From contig NZ_MJLT01000045.1 of NCBI RefSeq assembly GCF_001766675.1, forward strand, positions 124,001 to 188,000: a stretch of 64,000 nt of DNA, given 5' to 3'. Origin of the DNA: Arthrobacter sp. SW1 (lineage in GTDB: Bacteria > Actinomycetota > Actinomycetes > Actinomycetales > Micrococcaceae). Each line of letters begins with the position of its first letter. Within the stretch, counting starts at the first letter, position 1. The notes below the pieces were generated by a model, which was not told the DNA's origin, did no database searches, and was given only the letters and a program-made list of their open reading frames with translations. Shown here piece after piece: positions 8,014 through 15,153 of the stretch. Made by a program: the position numbers and the translations under genes.

Positions 8014-8370
8014 ATGGCAAAGCCGGAGTTTGAATTCACCCCCACGTCCTCGGTGGAGTTCACCCCGTGCAATCCGCACATCGAGGGCCTGTCCGAGGCC
8101 ATCCTGGCCCGGGACGACTCCAACGACTCCGTCACCCGGATCCTGAAGTTCGAACCGGGTACGGACACCTCGCCCAACGGCGTCCTGACCCACGATTTCT
8201 GGGAGGAGGTCTTCATCTTCGAGGGCTCCTTCGTGGACCAGCGCCTGGGCAGGACCTTCAAGGCCGGCGACTGGGCCACCCGCCCGCCGGGCATGGAACA
8301 CGGGCCGTGGATCTCCGAGAATGGAGCCAAGATGTTCGAAGTGCGTTACTACCAGGACGGAAAGAACTGA
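8014..8370 (+). CDS. Cupin domain protein (ChrR-like)
   Basis: The 118-aa protein is a single cupin barrel. The conserved segment runs from about residue 56: LTHDFWEEVFIFEG supplies His and Glu ligands and GDWATRPPGMEHGPW supplies the second-motif His, as in ChrR-like cupins. It starts two nucleotides after the monooxygenase stop and ends one nucleotide before the flavin reductase start, so it is firmly in the operon. It may be a metal-dependent dioxygenase, isomerase or accessory protein for the pathway; the sequence alone does not decide. Confidence 0.82.
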   Translation: MAKPEFEFTPTSSVEFTPCNPHIEGLSEAILARDDSNDSVTRILKFEPGTDTSPNGVLTHDFWEEVFIFEGSFVDQRLGRTFKAGDWATRPPGMEHGPWISENGAKMFEVRYYQDGKN

Positions 8371-8371
8371 C

Positions 8372-8896
8372 ATGGGCACTCCCGCAGTCTTCACCGAACC
8401 GGACGGCCTGGCCATGCGCCGGACCATGGGGCGCTTCCTCACCGGCGTGGCCGTGGTGACCACGGAGCACGACGGCGAGCAGTACGGCATGACCATCAAC
8501 TCGCTGACGTCCATCAGCCTGGATCCGCCCATCCTGATGATCTCGCTGAACTTCAACACCCGCACCGGCGATGCCGTGCTGGCCAGCGGGAAGTTCGCCA
8601 TCTCCATCCTCGGGGCCAAGCAGGAAGCCGTGGCCCGGCAGTTCGCCACCCGCGGCGGGGCCCGTTTCGAGGCCGGCGAATTCGACACCACGGAGAGCGG
8701 CTTGTCCGTGGTGGCCGGTGCCCTGTCCCAGGCAGAGTGCAAGGTGGTCCACCAGTACGACATCGGCGACCACCAGGTGTTCTTCGGCCAGGTGGTGTCC
8801 TGCCGTGACCGGGACGGCGAAGGCCTGGCCTTCAACGCCGGGAAGTTCGGATCCTTCCGCGACTTCAACCACGACGCGATGCCTTGGACGTTCTAG
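8372..8896 (+). CDS. Flavin reductase, HpaC-type partner of the monooxygenase
   Basis: The 174-aa protein belongs to the flavin reductase-like FMN-binding split-barrel family: RRTMGRFLTGVAVVTT at the N-terminus, TINSLTSISLDPPILMISL, and the terminal DHQVFFGQVVSC and GKFGSFRDF motifs. It would reduce FAD or FMN with NAD(P)H and deliver it to the HpaB-type oxygenase encoded two genes upstream. It is the last gene of the operon. Its stop codon lies in a 13-bp sequence (TGGACGTTCTAGG) that is duplicated 4 nt further on, probably a recent slippage event that left the protein unchanged. Confidence 0.9.
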   Translation: MGTPAVFTEPDGLAMRRTMGRFLTGVAVVTTEHDGEQYGMTINSLTSISLDPPILMISLNFNTRTGDAVLASGKFAISILGAKQEAVARQFATRGGARFEAGEFDTTESGLSVVAGALSQAECKVVHQYDIGDHQVFFGQVVSCRDRDGEGLAFNAGKFGSFRDFNHDAMPWTF

Positions 8897-8927
8897 GGCC
8901 CTGGACGTTCTAGGCTGTCTGACACGA

Positions 8928-8966
8928 AAGGCCGCCGCCTTCCGGATTCCGGAGGGTGGCGGCCTT
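8928..8966. terminator. Convergent terminator between flavin reductase and GntR genes
   Basis: AAGGCCGCC (8928-8936) pairs with GGCGGCCTT (8958-8966), with an additional inner TCCGGA/TCCGGA pairing. It lies between two converging genes and could serve both strands. Confidence 0.7.
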
Positions 8967-9012
8967 CCGCGTTTAACCCGGCTTTGTTAAATCCCGACGG
9001 CGGCCTGCCGCC

Positions 9013-9732
9013 CTAGGCGACGGCCGCGCGCGTGCGCGCCACGAAACGGAAGCGGTCCCCGCAGAAGTGTCCGACGGTCCACTCGACCACCCGGCCGTCG
9101 TCGTCGAATCCGGTGCGGTCGATCCGCAGCAGCGGCGAGCCCATTTCCACCTTGAGGAGCCGGGCTTCTTCGGGGCCGGCGAGATGGGTTTCGACGCCGT
9201 CCTCCACTTCCGTGATCCGGATCCCGAAGTCTTCGCGGAGGGTCGCGTAGAGGGAGCCGCGTTCGCGCAGGTGCCCGGCAAAGCCCTCCAGCTCGCCGGG
9301 GATGCAGGCGGTTTCCAGGCCGAGGGGCTCGCCGTTGCCGAGCCGGACGCGCTTCACCCGGACGAAGGGATCGCCGTGGCTGAGGTTCATGTGCTGTGCC
9401 TCGACGGCGTGGCTGTCATCGACGTGCAGCTGCTCGATGTCCAGGATTTCCGACGACGGCGTGTAGCCGATGGCCTTGGCGTCCTCGGTGAAGGAGGTCA
9501 GCTGGCGCACATGGGTGATCTTGGGGCCGCCCGTGTAGGTTCCGGAGCCCTGGGTGCGGGTGAGCTTGCCTTCGGCGACGAGTTCGCCGATCGCTTTGCG
9601 GATGGTGGTGCGCGAGGTGCCGAAGTCCAGTGCCAGGGCGCGCTCAGTGGGGATCAGGGAGCCCGGCGGCAGGTCCGCAATCATCTCCAGGATGCGCATC
9701 TTGTATCCGTAGTACTTCGGCAATTCGCTCAC
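9013..9732 (-). CDS. GntR family regulator with UTRA domain (HutC/DasR-like)
   Basis: The 239-aa protein has a GntR winged helix (about residues 5-70, LIPTERALALDFGTSRTTIRKAIGEL) and a C-terminal UTRA effector domain (about 90-235) with typical segments GDPFVRVKRVRLGNGEPLGLE and the closing VEWTVGHFCGDRFRF. It is divergent from a sugar transporter, and two near-palindromes TTGGTCTAnnCCAA lie between them. These match the form of DasR/HutC-subfamily sites. It probably represses the transporter until a sugar or sugar phosphate binds. Confidence 0.92.
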   Translation of the reverse strand: MSELPKYYGYKMRILEMIADLPPGSLIPTERALALDFGTSRTTIRKAIGELVAEGKLTRTQGSGTYTGGPKITHVRQLTSFTEDAKAIGYTPSSEILDIEQLHVDDSHAVEAQHMNLSHGDPFVRVKRVRLGNGEPLGLETACIPGELEGFAGHLRERGSLYATLREDFGIRITEVEDGVETHLAGPEEARLLKVEMGSPLLRIDRTGFDDDGRVVEWTVGHFCGDRFRFVARTRAAVA

Positions 9733-9759
9733 GGTCCGATCTTAACTCTTGACGGGGTG

Positions 9760-9800
9760 ATTGGTCTATGCCAATCTTGGGGAAGTTGGTCTACACCAAT
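9760..9800. promoter_or_regulatory. Two DasR-type operators upstream of the sugar porter
   Basis: ATTGGTCTATGCCAAT (9760-9775) and GTTGGTCTACACCAAT (9785-9800) are near-perfect 16-bp palindromes 25 bp apart centre to centre, hence on nearly opposite faces of the helix. They resemble the DasR consensus ACTGGTCTAGACCACT known from Streptomyces. They overlap an in-frame ATG at 9768, which argues that the porter actually starts at 9834. Confidence 0.8.
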
Positions 9801-9833
9801 TCAGCCCTTGTCTCCCAGACCCCGAGGACACCG

Positions 9834-11258
9834 ATGTCTCTCCTGAATGACCTGCGCAGCACCCCGCGTCTCGGCCTCCTGATCGGCGCCACTGCCGCCG
9901 CCGTCGGCGTGATCTACGGCTACGACCTCTCCAACATCGCTGGCGCCCTGCTGTTCCTGACCAAGGAATTCCACCTCTCCACGAGCGACCAGGAAATGGT
10001 GACCACCGCCGTCGTCGTCGGCGAAGTCCTCGGCGCCCTGGTGGGCGGCTGGCTCTCCAACCGCATCGGCCGCAAAGCCTCCATGGTGACGGTGGCCGCC
10101 TCCTATGCAGCGTTCGCCCTGCTGAGCGCGCTGGCTCCGAGCATCCCGATCCTCATGGTCGCCCGCCTCTTCCTCGGCCTGACCATCGGCATCTCCGTGG
10201 TGGTGGTCCCGGTCTTCGTGGCCGAAAGCTCGCCCGCCAAGGTGCGCGGTGCCATGCTCGTCGCCTACCAGGTGGCCACCGTCATCGGCATCATCCTCGG
10301 TTACATCGCCTCCTGGGCCCTGTCCGCCACCGGCGAGTGGCGCTGGATGCTCGGCCTGGCAGCGCTTCCCGCGGTGGCCGTGCTCGCCGTCGTGCTCAAA
10401 CTTCCGGACACCCCGCGCTGGTATGTCATGAAGGGCCGTTTCGAGGAGGCCCGCCGCACCCTCGCCACGATCGAACCGGACGCGGACATTGACGCCGAAA
10501 TCGACGGCATGCGCGCCGCCCTCGCCGAGGAATCCGGCGGACGGAAGTCTGGCGCAGCCAAGGAAATGCTCCGCAAGCCGTTCCTGCGCGCCACCATTTT
10601 CGTGGTGGGCCTGGGCTTCTTCATCCAGATCACCGGCATCAACGCCGTGGTCTATTACAGCCCGCGCATCTTCGAAGCCATGGGCTTCACCGGCAATGAA
10701 GCCCTCCTGCTCCTGCCCGCCTTGGTCCAAGCCGCGTCCCTGGTTGCCGTGTTCGTCTCGCTCGCCCTCGTGGACAAGGTGGGACGCCGTCCCATCCTGC
10801 TCGGCGGCATCGGCATGATGGTCGCGGCCAACGCCCTGCTGATCGGTGTGTTCATGGCCGGCCAGTCCTTCGGTGGCGCCCTGACCGTGCTCGGCTTCCT
10901 GGGCGTCCTGCTCTTCACCGTCGGTTTCACCTTCGGCTTCGGCGCCCTGGTGTGGGTCTACGCCGGCGAAAGCTTCCCGGCCCGCCTGCGCTCCCTCGGC
11001 GCGAGCACCATGCTGACCTCGGACCTGATCGCCAACGTGGTGGTCTCCGCCTTCTTCCTCACCATGCTGCAGCGCCTGGGCGGTGCCGGAACCTTCGCCG
11101 TCTTCGGTGCCCTGGCCGTGGCCGCGTTCTTCTTCGTGTACCGCCTGGCTCCCGAAACCAAGGGCCGCAACCTGGAAGACATCCGGATCTTCTGGGAGAA
11201 CGGCGGCCGCTGGGAAGCCCGCGACGCAGCCGGCGAGGTGTCCGCAGCCAAGCACTGA
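9834..11258 (+). CDS. MFS sugar porter (sugar:H+ symporter)
   Basis: This 474-aa, 12-helix protein is of the sugar porter family (GlcP, XylE, AraE, IolT relatives). Motifs present: IYGYDLSNIAGALLF in TM1, GGWLSNRIGRKASM in loop 2-3, LPDTPRWYVMKGR after TM6, QITGINAVVYYSPRIF in TM7, VDKVGRRPILLGG, and the C-terminal APETKGRNLEDI. The start at 9834 (MSLLNDLRSTPRLG) is chosen because it has GAGGA 5-6 nt upstream, whereas the in-frame ATG at 9768 lies inside an operator. The substrate is a hexose, pentose or inositol; the neighbour regulator cannot settle which. Confidence 0.92.
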   Translation: MSLLNDLRSTPRLGLLIGATAAAVGVIYGYDLSNIAGALLFLTKEFHLSTSDQEMVTTAVVVGEVLGALVGGWLSNRIGRKASMVTVAASYAAFALLSALAPSIPILMVARLFLGLTIGISVVVVPVFVAESSPAKVRGAMLVAYQVATVIGIILGYIASWALSATGEWRWMLGLAALPAVAVLAVVLKLPDTPRWYVMKGRFEEARRTLATIEPDADIDAEIDGMRAALAEESGGRKSGAAKEMLRKPFLRATIFVVGLGFFIQITGINAVVYYSPRIFEAMGFTGNEALLLLPALVQAASLVAVFVSLALVDKVGRRPILLGGIGMMVAANALLIGVFMAGQSFGGALTVLGFLGVLLFTVGFTFGFGALVWVYAGESFPARLRSLGASTMLTSDLIANVVVSAFFLTMLQRLGGAGTFAVFGALAVAAFFFVYRLAPETKGRNLEDIRIFWENGGRWEARDAAGEVSAAKH

Positions 11259-11262
11259 CCCC

Positions 11263-11295
11263 GTCCTGATCCACTGCGCCAGTCCTGATCCACTG
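11263..11295. repeat. Short direct repeat
   Basis: GTCCTGATCCACTG occurs at 11263-11276 and again at 11282-11295, 19 bp apart, directly after the sugar porter stop. Its role is unknown. Confidence 0.6.
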
Positions 11296-11315
11296 GACAT
11301 GCGCCTCTTCTGCAA

Positions 11316-11352
11316 CGAAGGCCGGACATATCACTCATATGTCCGGCCTTCG
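11316..11352. terminator. Perfect 16-bp hairpin, terminator or dispersed palindrome
   Basis: Arms CGAAGGCCGGACATAT and its exact complement surround a CACTC loop. It may end the sugar porter transcript, but the GGACATAT core is shared with the repeat at 2554-2642, so it may be a mobile palindromic element used as a terminator. It lies 70 nt before purD. Confidence 0.7.
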
Positions 11353-11422
11353 CGGCGTGGAGGGAGCATGTGCGGGACACAACTTAGGTCCGGGCAGGCT
11401 GCACAAAGTACCCTTGAAGACT

Positions 11423-12730
11423 GTGAAGGTACTCGTCATTGGCCCCGGCGGCCGCGAACACGCCATTGTCCGCTCCCTGCTCGAAGATCCCAACGTATCC
11501 GAGGTCCACGCGGCTCCGGGCAACGCCGGCATCGCCAAGCTGGTCCCCACCCATGCCATCAACGGCAACGATCCCGCCGCCGTCGCCGAACTGGCCGGCA
11601 AGCTGGAAGTCGACCTCGTCGTCGTCGGTCCGGAGGCCCCGCTCGCAGCAGGTGTCTCCGACGCCGTGCGCGAAGCCGGCATCCCGGTGTTCGGCCCCAG
11701 CAAGGCGGCAGCCCAGCTCGAAGCGTCCAAGGCCTTCGCCAAGGAAGTCATGGCCGAAGCGGGCGTACCCACCGCCATGGCCCGGGTGGCCGCCAACGCC
11801 GAAGAAGCCGCGGACGCGCTGGACACCTTCGGCGCCCCGCACGTGGTCAAGGACGACGGACTCGCCGCCGGCAAGGGCGTGGTGGTCACCAACGACCGCG
11901 CCGAAGCCCTGGCCCACGCACAGGCCTGCTTCGACGCCGGTGGAACCGTGGTGATCGAAGAATTCCTGGACGGCCCCGAAGTTTCGCTCTTCGTGCTTTG
12001 CGACGGCCGCACCACCGTGCCCCTTTCCCCGGCGCAGGACTTCAAGCGCATCTTCGACAACGACGAAGGCCCCAACACCGGCGGCATGGGCGCCTACACC
12101 CCGCTCGACTGGGCCCCCGAAGGCCTGGTCCAGGAAGTCATCGACCGCGTGGCCCAGCCCACCGTGGACGAGATGGCCCGCCGCGGCACTCCCTTCGTGG
12201 GCGTACTCTACTGCGGCCTGGCCCTGACCTCCCGCGGCACCCGCGTCATCGAGTTCAACGCCCGCTTCGGCGACCCCGAAACGCAGGCCGTCCTGGCCCG
12301 CCTCAAGACCCCCCTCGGTTCCCTGATGCTGGCCGCCGCCAAGGGCGAACTGGACACGGCCGAAGAGCTGCGCTGGTCGAAGGAGTCCGCCGTCGCCGTC
12401 GTCGTCGCTGCCGAAAACTACCCGGACACCCCGCGCACCGGGGACCGGATCACCGGCCTGAAGAAGGCCGAAAGCCTTGAAGGCGTCCACATCATCCACG
12501 CCGGCACCAAGCTGGACGAGGAAGGCAAGGTTGTTTCCGCCGGCGGCCGCGTGCTCGCCGTGGTGGCGCTCGGCAGTGACCTGGTGGAGGCCCGCGAACG
12601 GGCGTACGACGGCGTGGAGCTGGTCCAGCTCGAAGGCAGCCAGTACCGCACGGACATCGCAGGCAAGGCCGCCCGCGGCGAAATCAAGGTGTCCTCCGGC
12701 ACCGGCACGATCCCGGTGGTGAAGGGCTGA
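11423..12730 (+). CDS. purD: Phosphoribosylamine-glycine ligase
   Basis: PurD makes glycinamide ribonucleotide from phosphoribosylamine, glycine and ATP, the second step of de novo purine synthesis, in the cytosol. The 435-aa product starts MKVLVIGPGGREHAIVRSL and carries the ATP-grasp features VVKDDGLAAGKGVVV, EEFLDGPEVSLF, AQDFKRIFDNDEGPNTGGMGAYTP and RGTRVIEFNARFGDPETQ. The GTG at 11423 matches the family start; upstream in-frame codons run through a hairpin. TACCCT lies 8 nt before the GTG, so the mRNA may be leaderless. It is followed 2 nt later by purC. Confidence 0.96.
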   Translation: MKVLVIGPGGREHAIVRSLLEDPNVSEVHAAPGNAGIAKLVPTHAINGNDPAAVAELAGKLEVDLVVVGPEAPLAAGVSDAVREAGIPVFGPSKAAAQLEASKAFAKEVMAEAGVPTAMARVAANAEEAADALDTFGAPHVVKDDGLAAGKGVVVTNDRAEALAHAQACFDAGGTVVIEEFLDGPEVSLFVLCDGRTTVPLSPAQDFKRIFDNDEGPNTGGMGAYTPLDWAPEGLVQEVIDRVAQPTVDEMARRGTPFVGVLYCGLALTSRGTRVIEFNARFGDPETQAVLARLKTPLGSLMLAAAKGELDTAEELRWSKESAVAVVVAAENYPDTPRTGDRITGLKKAESLEGVHIIHAGTKLDEEGKVVSAGGRVLAVVALGSDLVEARERAYDGVELVQLEGSQYRTDIAGKAARGEIKVSSGTGTIPVVKG

Positions 12731-12732
12731 CC

Positions 12733-13668
12733 ATGGCTGAACTCGCAAGCGGCGGTTTCGTTGCCGAAACCCTTGACCTTCCCGGCTGGAAGCACGTGTA
12801 CTCCGGCAAGGTCCGCGACCTCTACGTCCCGGCGGACGACTCCATCAAGGAACAGATCGGCCAGGACTGCGTACTGGTGGTGGCCAGCGACCGCATCAGC
12901 GCCTACGATCACGTGCTCTCCAGCGAAATCCCGGACAAGGGCCGCATCCTCACCCAGCTGAGCCTGTGGTGGTTCGATCAGCTCAACGTGGAACACCACG
13001 TGCTGGCCTCCACGGTGGCCGGCGGCGTTCCGGAAGCCGTGGAAGGCCGGGCCATGATCTGCAAGAAGCTGGACATGTTCCCGGTGGAATGCATCGCCCG
13101 CGGCTACCTCACCGGCTCCGGCCTGGCCGAGTACAAGCAGTCCCGCACCGTATGCAGCATCCCGCTGCCGGAAGGCCTGGTGGACGGCTCGCGCCTGGAC
13201 GAAGCGATCTTCACGCCCTCGGCCAAGGCTGAGGTGGGCGAGCACGACGAGAACATCACCTTCGACGCCGTTGTGGACGCCGTGGGCCCGGACGTTGCCG
13301 AGCGCCTGCGCGAACTCACGCTGGAGATCTACACCAAGGCCGAGGAGATCGCCCGCGGCCGAGGGATCATCCTGGCCGATACCAAGGTGGAGTTCGGCGT
13401 GGACGCCGCCAGCGGTGTGATCACCCTGGGCGATGAGGTCCTCACCCCGGATTCCTCGCGCTTCTGGGATGCCGAAAGCTACGCACCCGGCAAGGCGCAG
13501 CCGTCCTTCGACAAGCAGTACGTCCGCGACTGGCTGACCTCCGCCGAATCCGGTTGGGACCGCGCGTCGGATACCCCGCCGCCCGCCCTGCCGGCCGACG
13601 TCGTCGAGCGCACCCGGGCCCGCTACGTTGAGGCGTACGAAAAGCTCACCGGGCGTACTTTCGCCTGA
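12733..13668 (+). CDS. purC: Phosphoribosylaminoimidazole-succinocarboxamide synthase
   Basis: PurC joins CAIR and aspartate with ATP to give SAICAR in purine synthesis. The 311-aa protein has the family motifs YSGKVRDLY, VVASDRISAYDHVL, CKKLDMFPVECIARGYLTGSG, the AKAEVGEHDENITF loop, and ILADTKVEFG with DEVLTPDSSRFW. It is two bases downstream of purD and clearly cotranscribed; the pair is a partial pur operon, with other pur genes outside the window. A strong bidirectional terminator follows. Confidence 0.97.
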   Translation: MAELASGGFVAETLDLPGWKHVYSGKVRDLYVPADDSIKEQIGQDCVLVVASDRISAYDHVLSSEIPDKGRILTQLSLWWFDQLNVEHHVLASTVAGGVPEAVEGRAMICKKLDMFPVECIARGYLTGSGLAEYKQSRTVCSIPLPEGLVDGSRLDEAIFTPSAKAEVGEHDENITFDAVVDAVGPDVAERLRELTLEIYTKAEEIARGRGIILADTKVEFGVDAASGVITLGDEVLTPDSSRFWDAESYAPGKAQPSFDKQYVRDWLTSAESGWDRASDTPPPALPADVVERTRARYVEAYEKLTGRTFA

Positions 13669-13678
13669 GCTGCATAAA

Positions 13679-13716
13679 CAGGAAGGGGCGGAGCCGCATG
13701 GCTCCGCCCCTTCCTG
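13679..13716. terminator. Bidirectional terminator between purC and XRE/TPR regulator
   Basis: A perfect 17-bp GC-rich stem (13679-13695 with 13700-13716) with a GCAT loop separates two converging genes and would terminate both. Confidence 0.85.
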
Positions 13717-13730
13717 CGTTAAGTCCTGGT

Positions 13731-15014
13731 TCAGCTCGCCTTGGACGGGCTGACCGCGTGGTTGGCGGCTTGTGCGCGGCGCTCGGCCAGCCGGATCTCC
13801 AGCAGGGCGTCCATGGCCTGCTGCACACGGTCCGCGGCGCCGGCGGCAGTGAAGTCCGCCTGCGCTTCCTCCAGGTACACCAGGGCATCGGCGTTCTCGC
13901 CGGCGGCCTTGAGGGCCTTGCCGAGCAGGAAGGAGACTTCGCCGGCGGTGTGCCGGGCCAGGACGCTGCGGTCCGCGTGGATTTCGCGCAGTTTGGCGAC
14001 GGCGGCCAGGATGTCCCCGGTGAGGTAGAGCCAGCGGGCGCGGATGAAGGCGACTTCCAACTGGTCGGTCTTGTTGCCGCCCACGATCGAGAGCGCGAGT
14101 TCGGCGCGTTCGATGGCGGAGAGGGTCTCCGGCTCAACGATGCCCGAGGAAAGCCGGACGGCTGCGGAGGCCTTGTTGAAGCGGGCCCAGAGTTCGATGT
14201 CGTTGGCGGGGGAAAGCAGCTTCGCGGCGCGCTCGTGGTGCTTGATGCCCTCGGCGTAGTCGTGCCGCATGAACGCCACGTTGCCCACCACCCAGGCGAC
14301 CTCGCCGGCCAGTTGGGACATGGAGTGCTCATCCATCTGCGCCATCATGGCTTCGCAGTATTTCCATGCCTCGTCCAGTTTGCCGCTTTCGGCCAGCGCG
14401 CCGATGAGCGCGCGGTGCGCGCCGATGATCAGTGTGGACCCCTTGGGCAGCTGCAGGCTGAGCCGGACGGCTTCCGTGGCATGTTCGACGGCGGTGGCCA
14501 GCTGGCCCTGGCCGTGGCACACAGCGGCGAGCATCTGCCGGGCGCGGACGCCGAGACCGGCGGACTCCGTGGCCATGGGGTGCTCGAGGAGATGCTGGAT
14601 GATCTTCTGGCATTCCTTGAGCTGGCCCTGCTTCATGACGCATTCGGCCTGCATGTAGGTCATGTTCCACCAGGCACTGGTGTTGCGGGCTTCGAGCGCG
14701 ATCTGCGCTGCCGCGGCCGCGTGGCTGGCAGCAAGGGGATAGTCGCGCAGGTCCCAGGCCTGCCGGGCGTACAGGCCCGCGAGGACGTATTCGGCGTCGC
14801 TGACGGATACCGGCTGGCTCCAGGCCTCCAAAGCCTTGGGCGCAAGTTCAAGGCGGCGCGCGAGTTCTTCGATGACTTCGGCCGTGGGTTCGCGACGGCC
14901 GGTCTCCAACAGCGAGATGTAGCTGGGGGAGTAGAGGTCCTTGCCCAGTTCGGCCTGGGTCAGGCCCCGTTCGAGCCGCTCGGCACGGAGCTTTTCTCCG
15001 AATCCGTTGCCCAC
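13731..15014 (-). CDS. XRE family regulator with TPR domain (RRNPP-like peptide-sensor candidate)
   Basis: The 427-aa protein has an N-terminal Cro/C1-type helix-turn-helix (about residues 6-62: LRAERLERGLTQAELGKDLY, then SPSYISLLETGRREPTAEVI) and a long all-helical part (about 75-415) built of TPR-like helix pairs such as AASHAAAAAQIALEA, QLKECQKIIQHLLEHP, KLDEAWKYCEAMMAQM and NADALVYLEEAQADF. That architecture and length resemble the Bacillus NprR class of RRNPP quorum sensors (HTH plus about nine TPRs). It starts at GTG with AGGAGG 6 nt upstream. It is divergent from the secreted repeat-peptide gene at 15154 with 139 nt between them, an arrangement typical of a peptide sensor and its cognate precursor. 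The role is inferred. Confidence 0.85.
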   Translation of the reverse strand: MGNGFGEKLRAERLERGLTQAELGKDLYSPSYISLLETGRREPTAEVIEELARRLELAPKALEAWSQPVSVSDAEYVLAGLYARQAWDLRDYPLAASHAAAAAQIALEARNTSAWWNMTYMQAECVMKQGQLKECQKIIQHLLEHPMATESAGLGVRARQMLAAVCHGQGQLATAVEHATEAVRLSLQLPKGSTLIIGAHRALIGALAESGKLDEAWKYCEAMMAQMDEHSMSQLAGEVAWVVGNVAFMRHDYAEGIKHHERAAKLLSPANDIELWARFNKASAAVRLSSGIVEPETLSAIERAELALSIVGGNKTDQLEVAFIRARWLYLTGDILAAVAKLREIHADRSVLARHTAGEVSFLLGKALKAAGENADALVYLEEAQADFTAAGAADRVQQAMDALLEIRLAERRAQAANHAVSPSKAS

Positions 15015-15062
15015 CGCGTCCTCCTAGATATGGTCCAATCAGGCTCTCTTGGAGGGTTAACC

Positions 15063-15102
15063 TTGACAGCCTCTGTGGAAAACATTTTACAATGTGTGTC
15101 AA
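15063..15102. promoter_or_regulatory. Promoter and candidate operator between XRE/TPR and peptide genes
   Basis: On the plus strand TTGACA (15063-15068) and TACAAT (15088-15093) form a good sigma-70-type promoter with a long 19-nt spacer. ACATT-TTAC-AATGT (15082-15095) is a perfect 5+5 inverted repeat that covers the -10. On the minus strand another TTGACA (complement of 15097-15102) faces the regulator gene. The shared palindrome is the likeliest binding site for the XRE/TPR protein; the long spacer suggests activator dependence. Confidence 0.6.
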
Positions 15103-15153
15103 CAGGGACCGCACTTATTTCCATAACAAATCCGACTCGCATCGAGGGAAAAC

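Noticed and set aside
9768..9833. Upstream ATG start of the sugar porter
   Set aside because: The codon lies within the first operator palindrome and has no ribosome binding site; 9834 has one.
11353..11422. Purine riboswitch upstream of purD
   Set aside because: Only about 70 nt separate the hairpin from purD, no conserved purine-aptamer core is visible and the mRNA may be leaderless.
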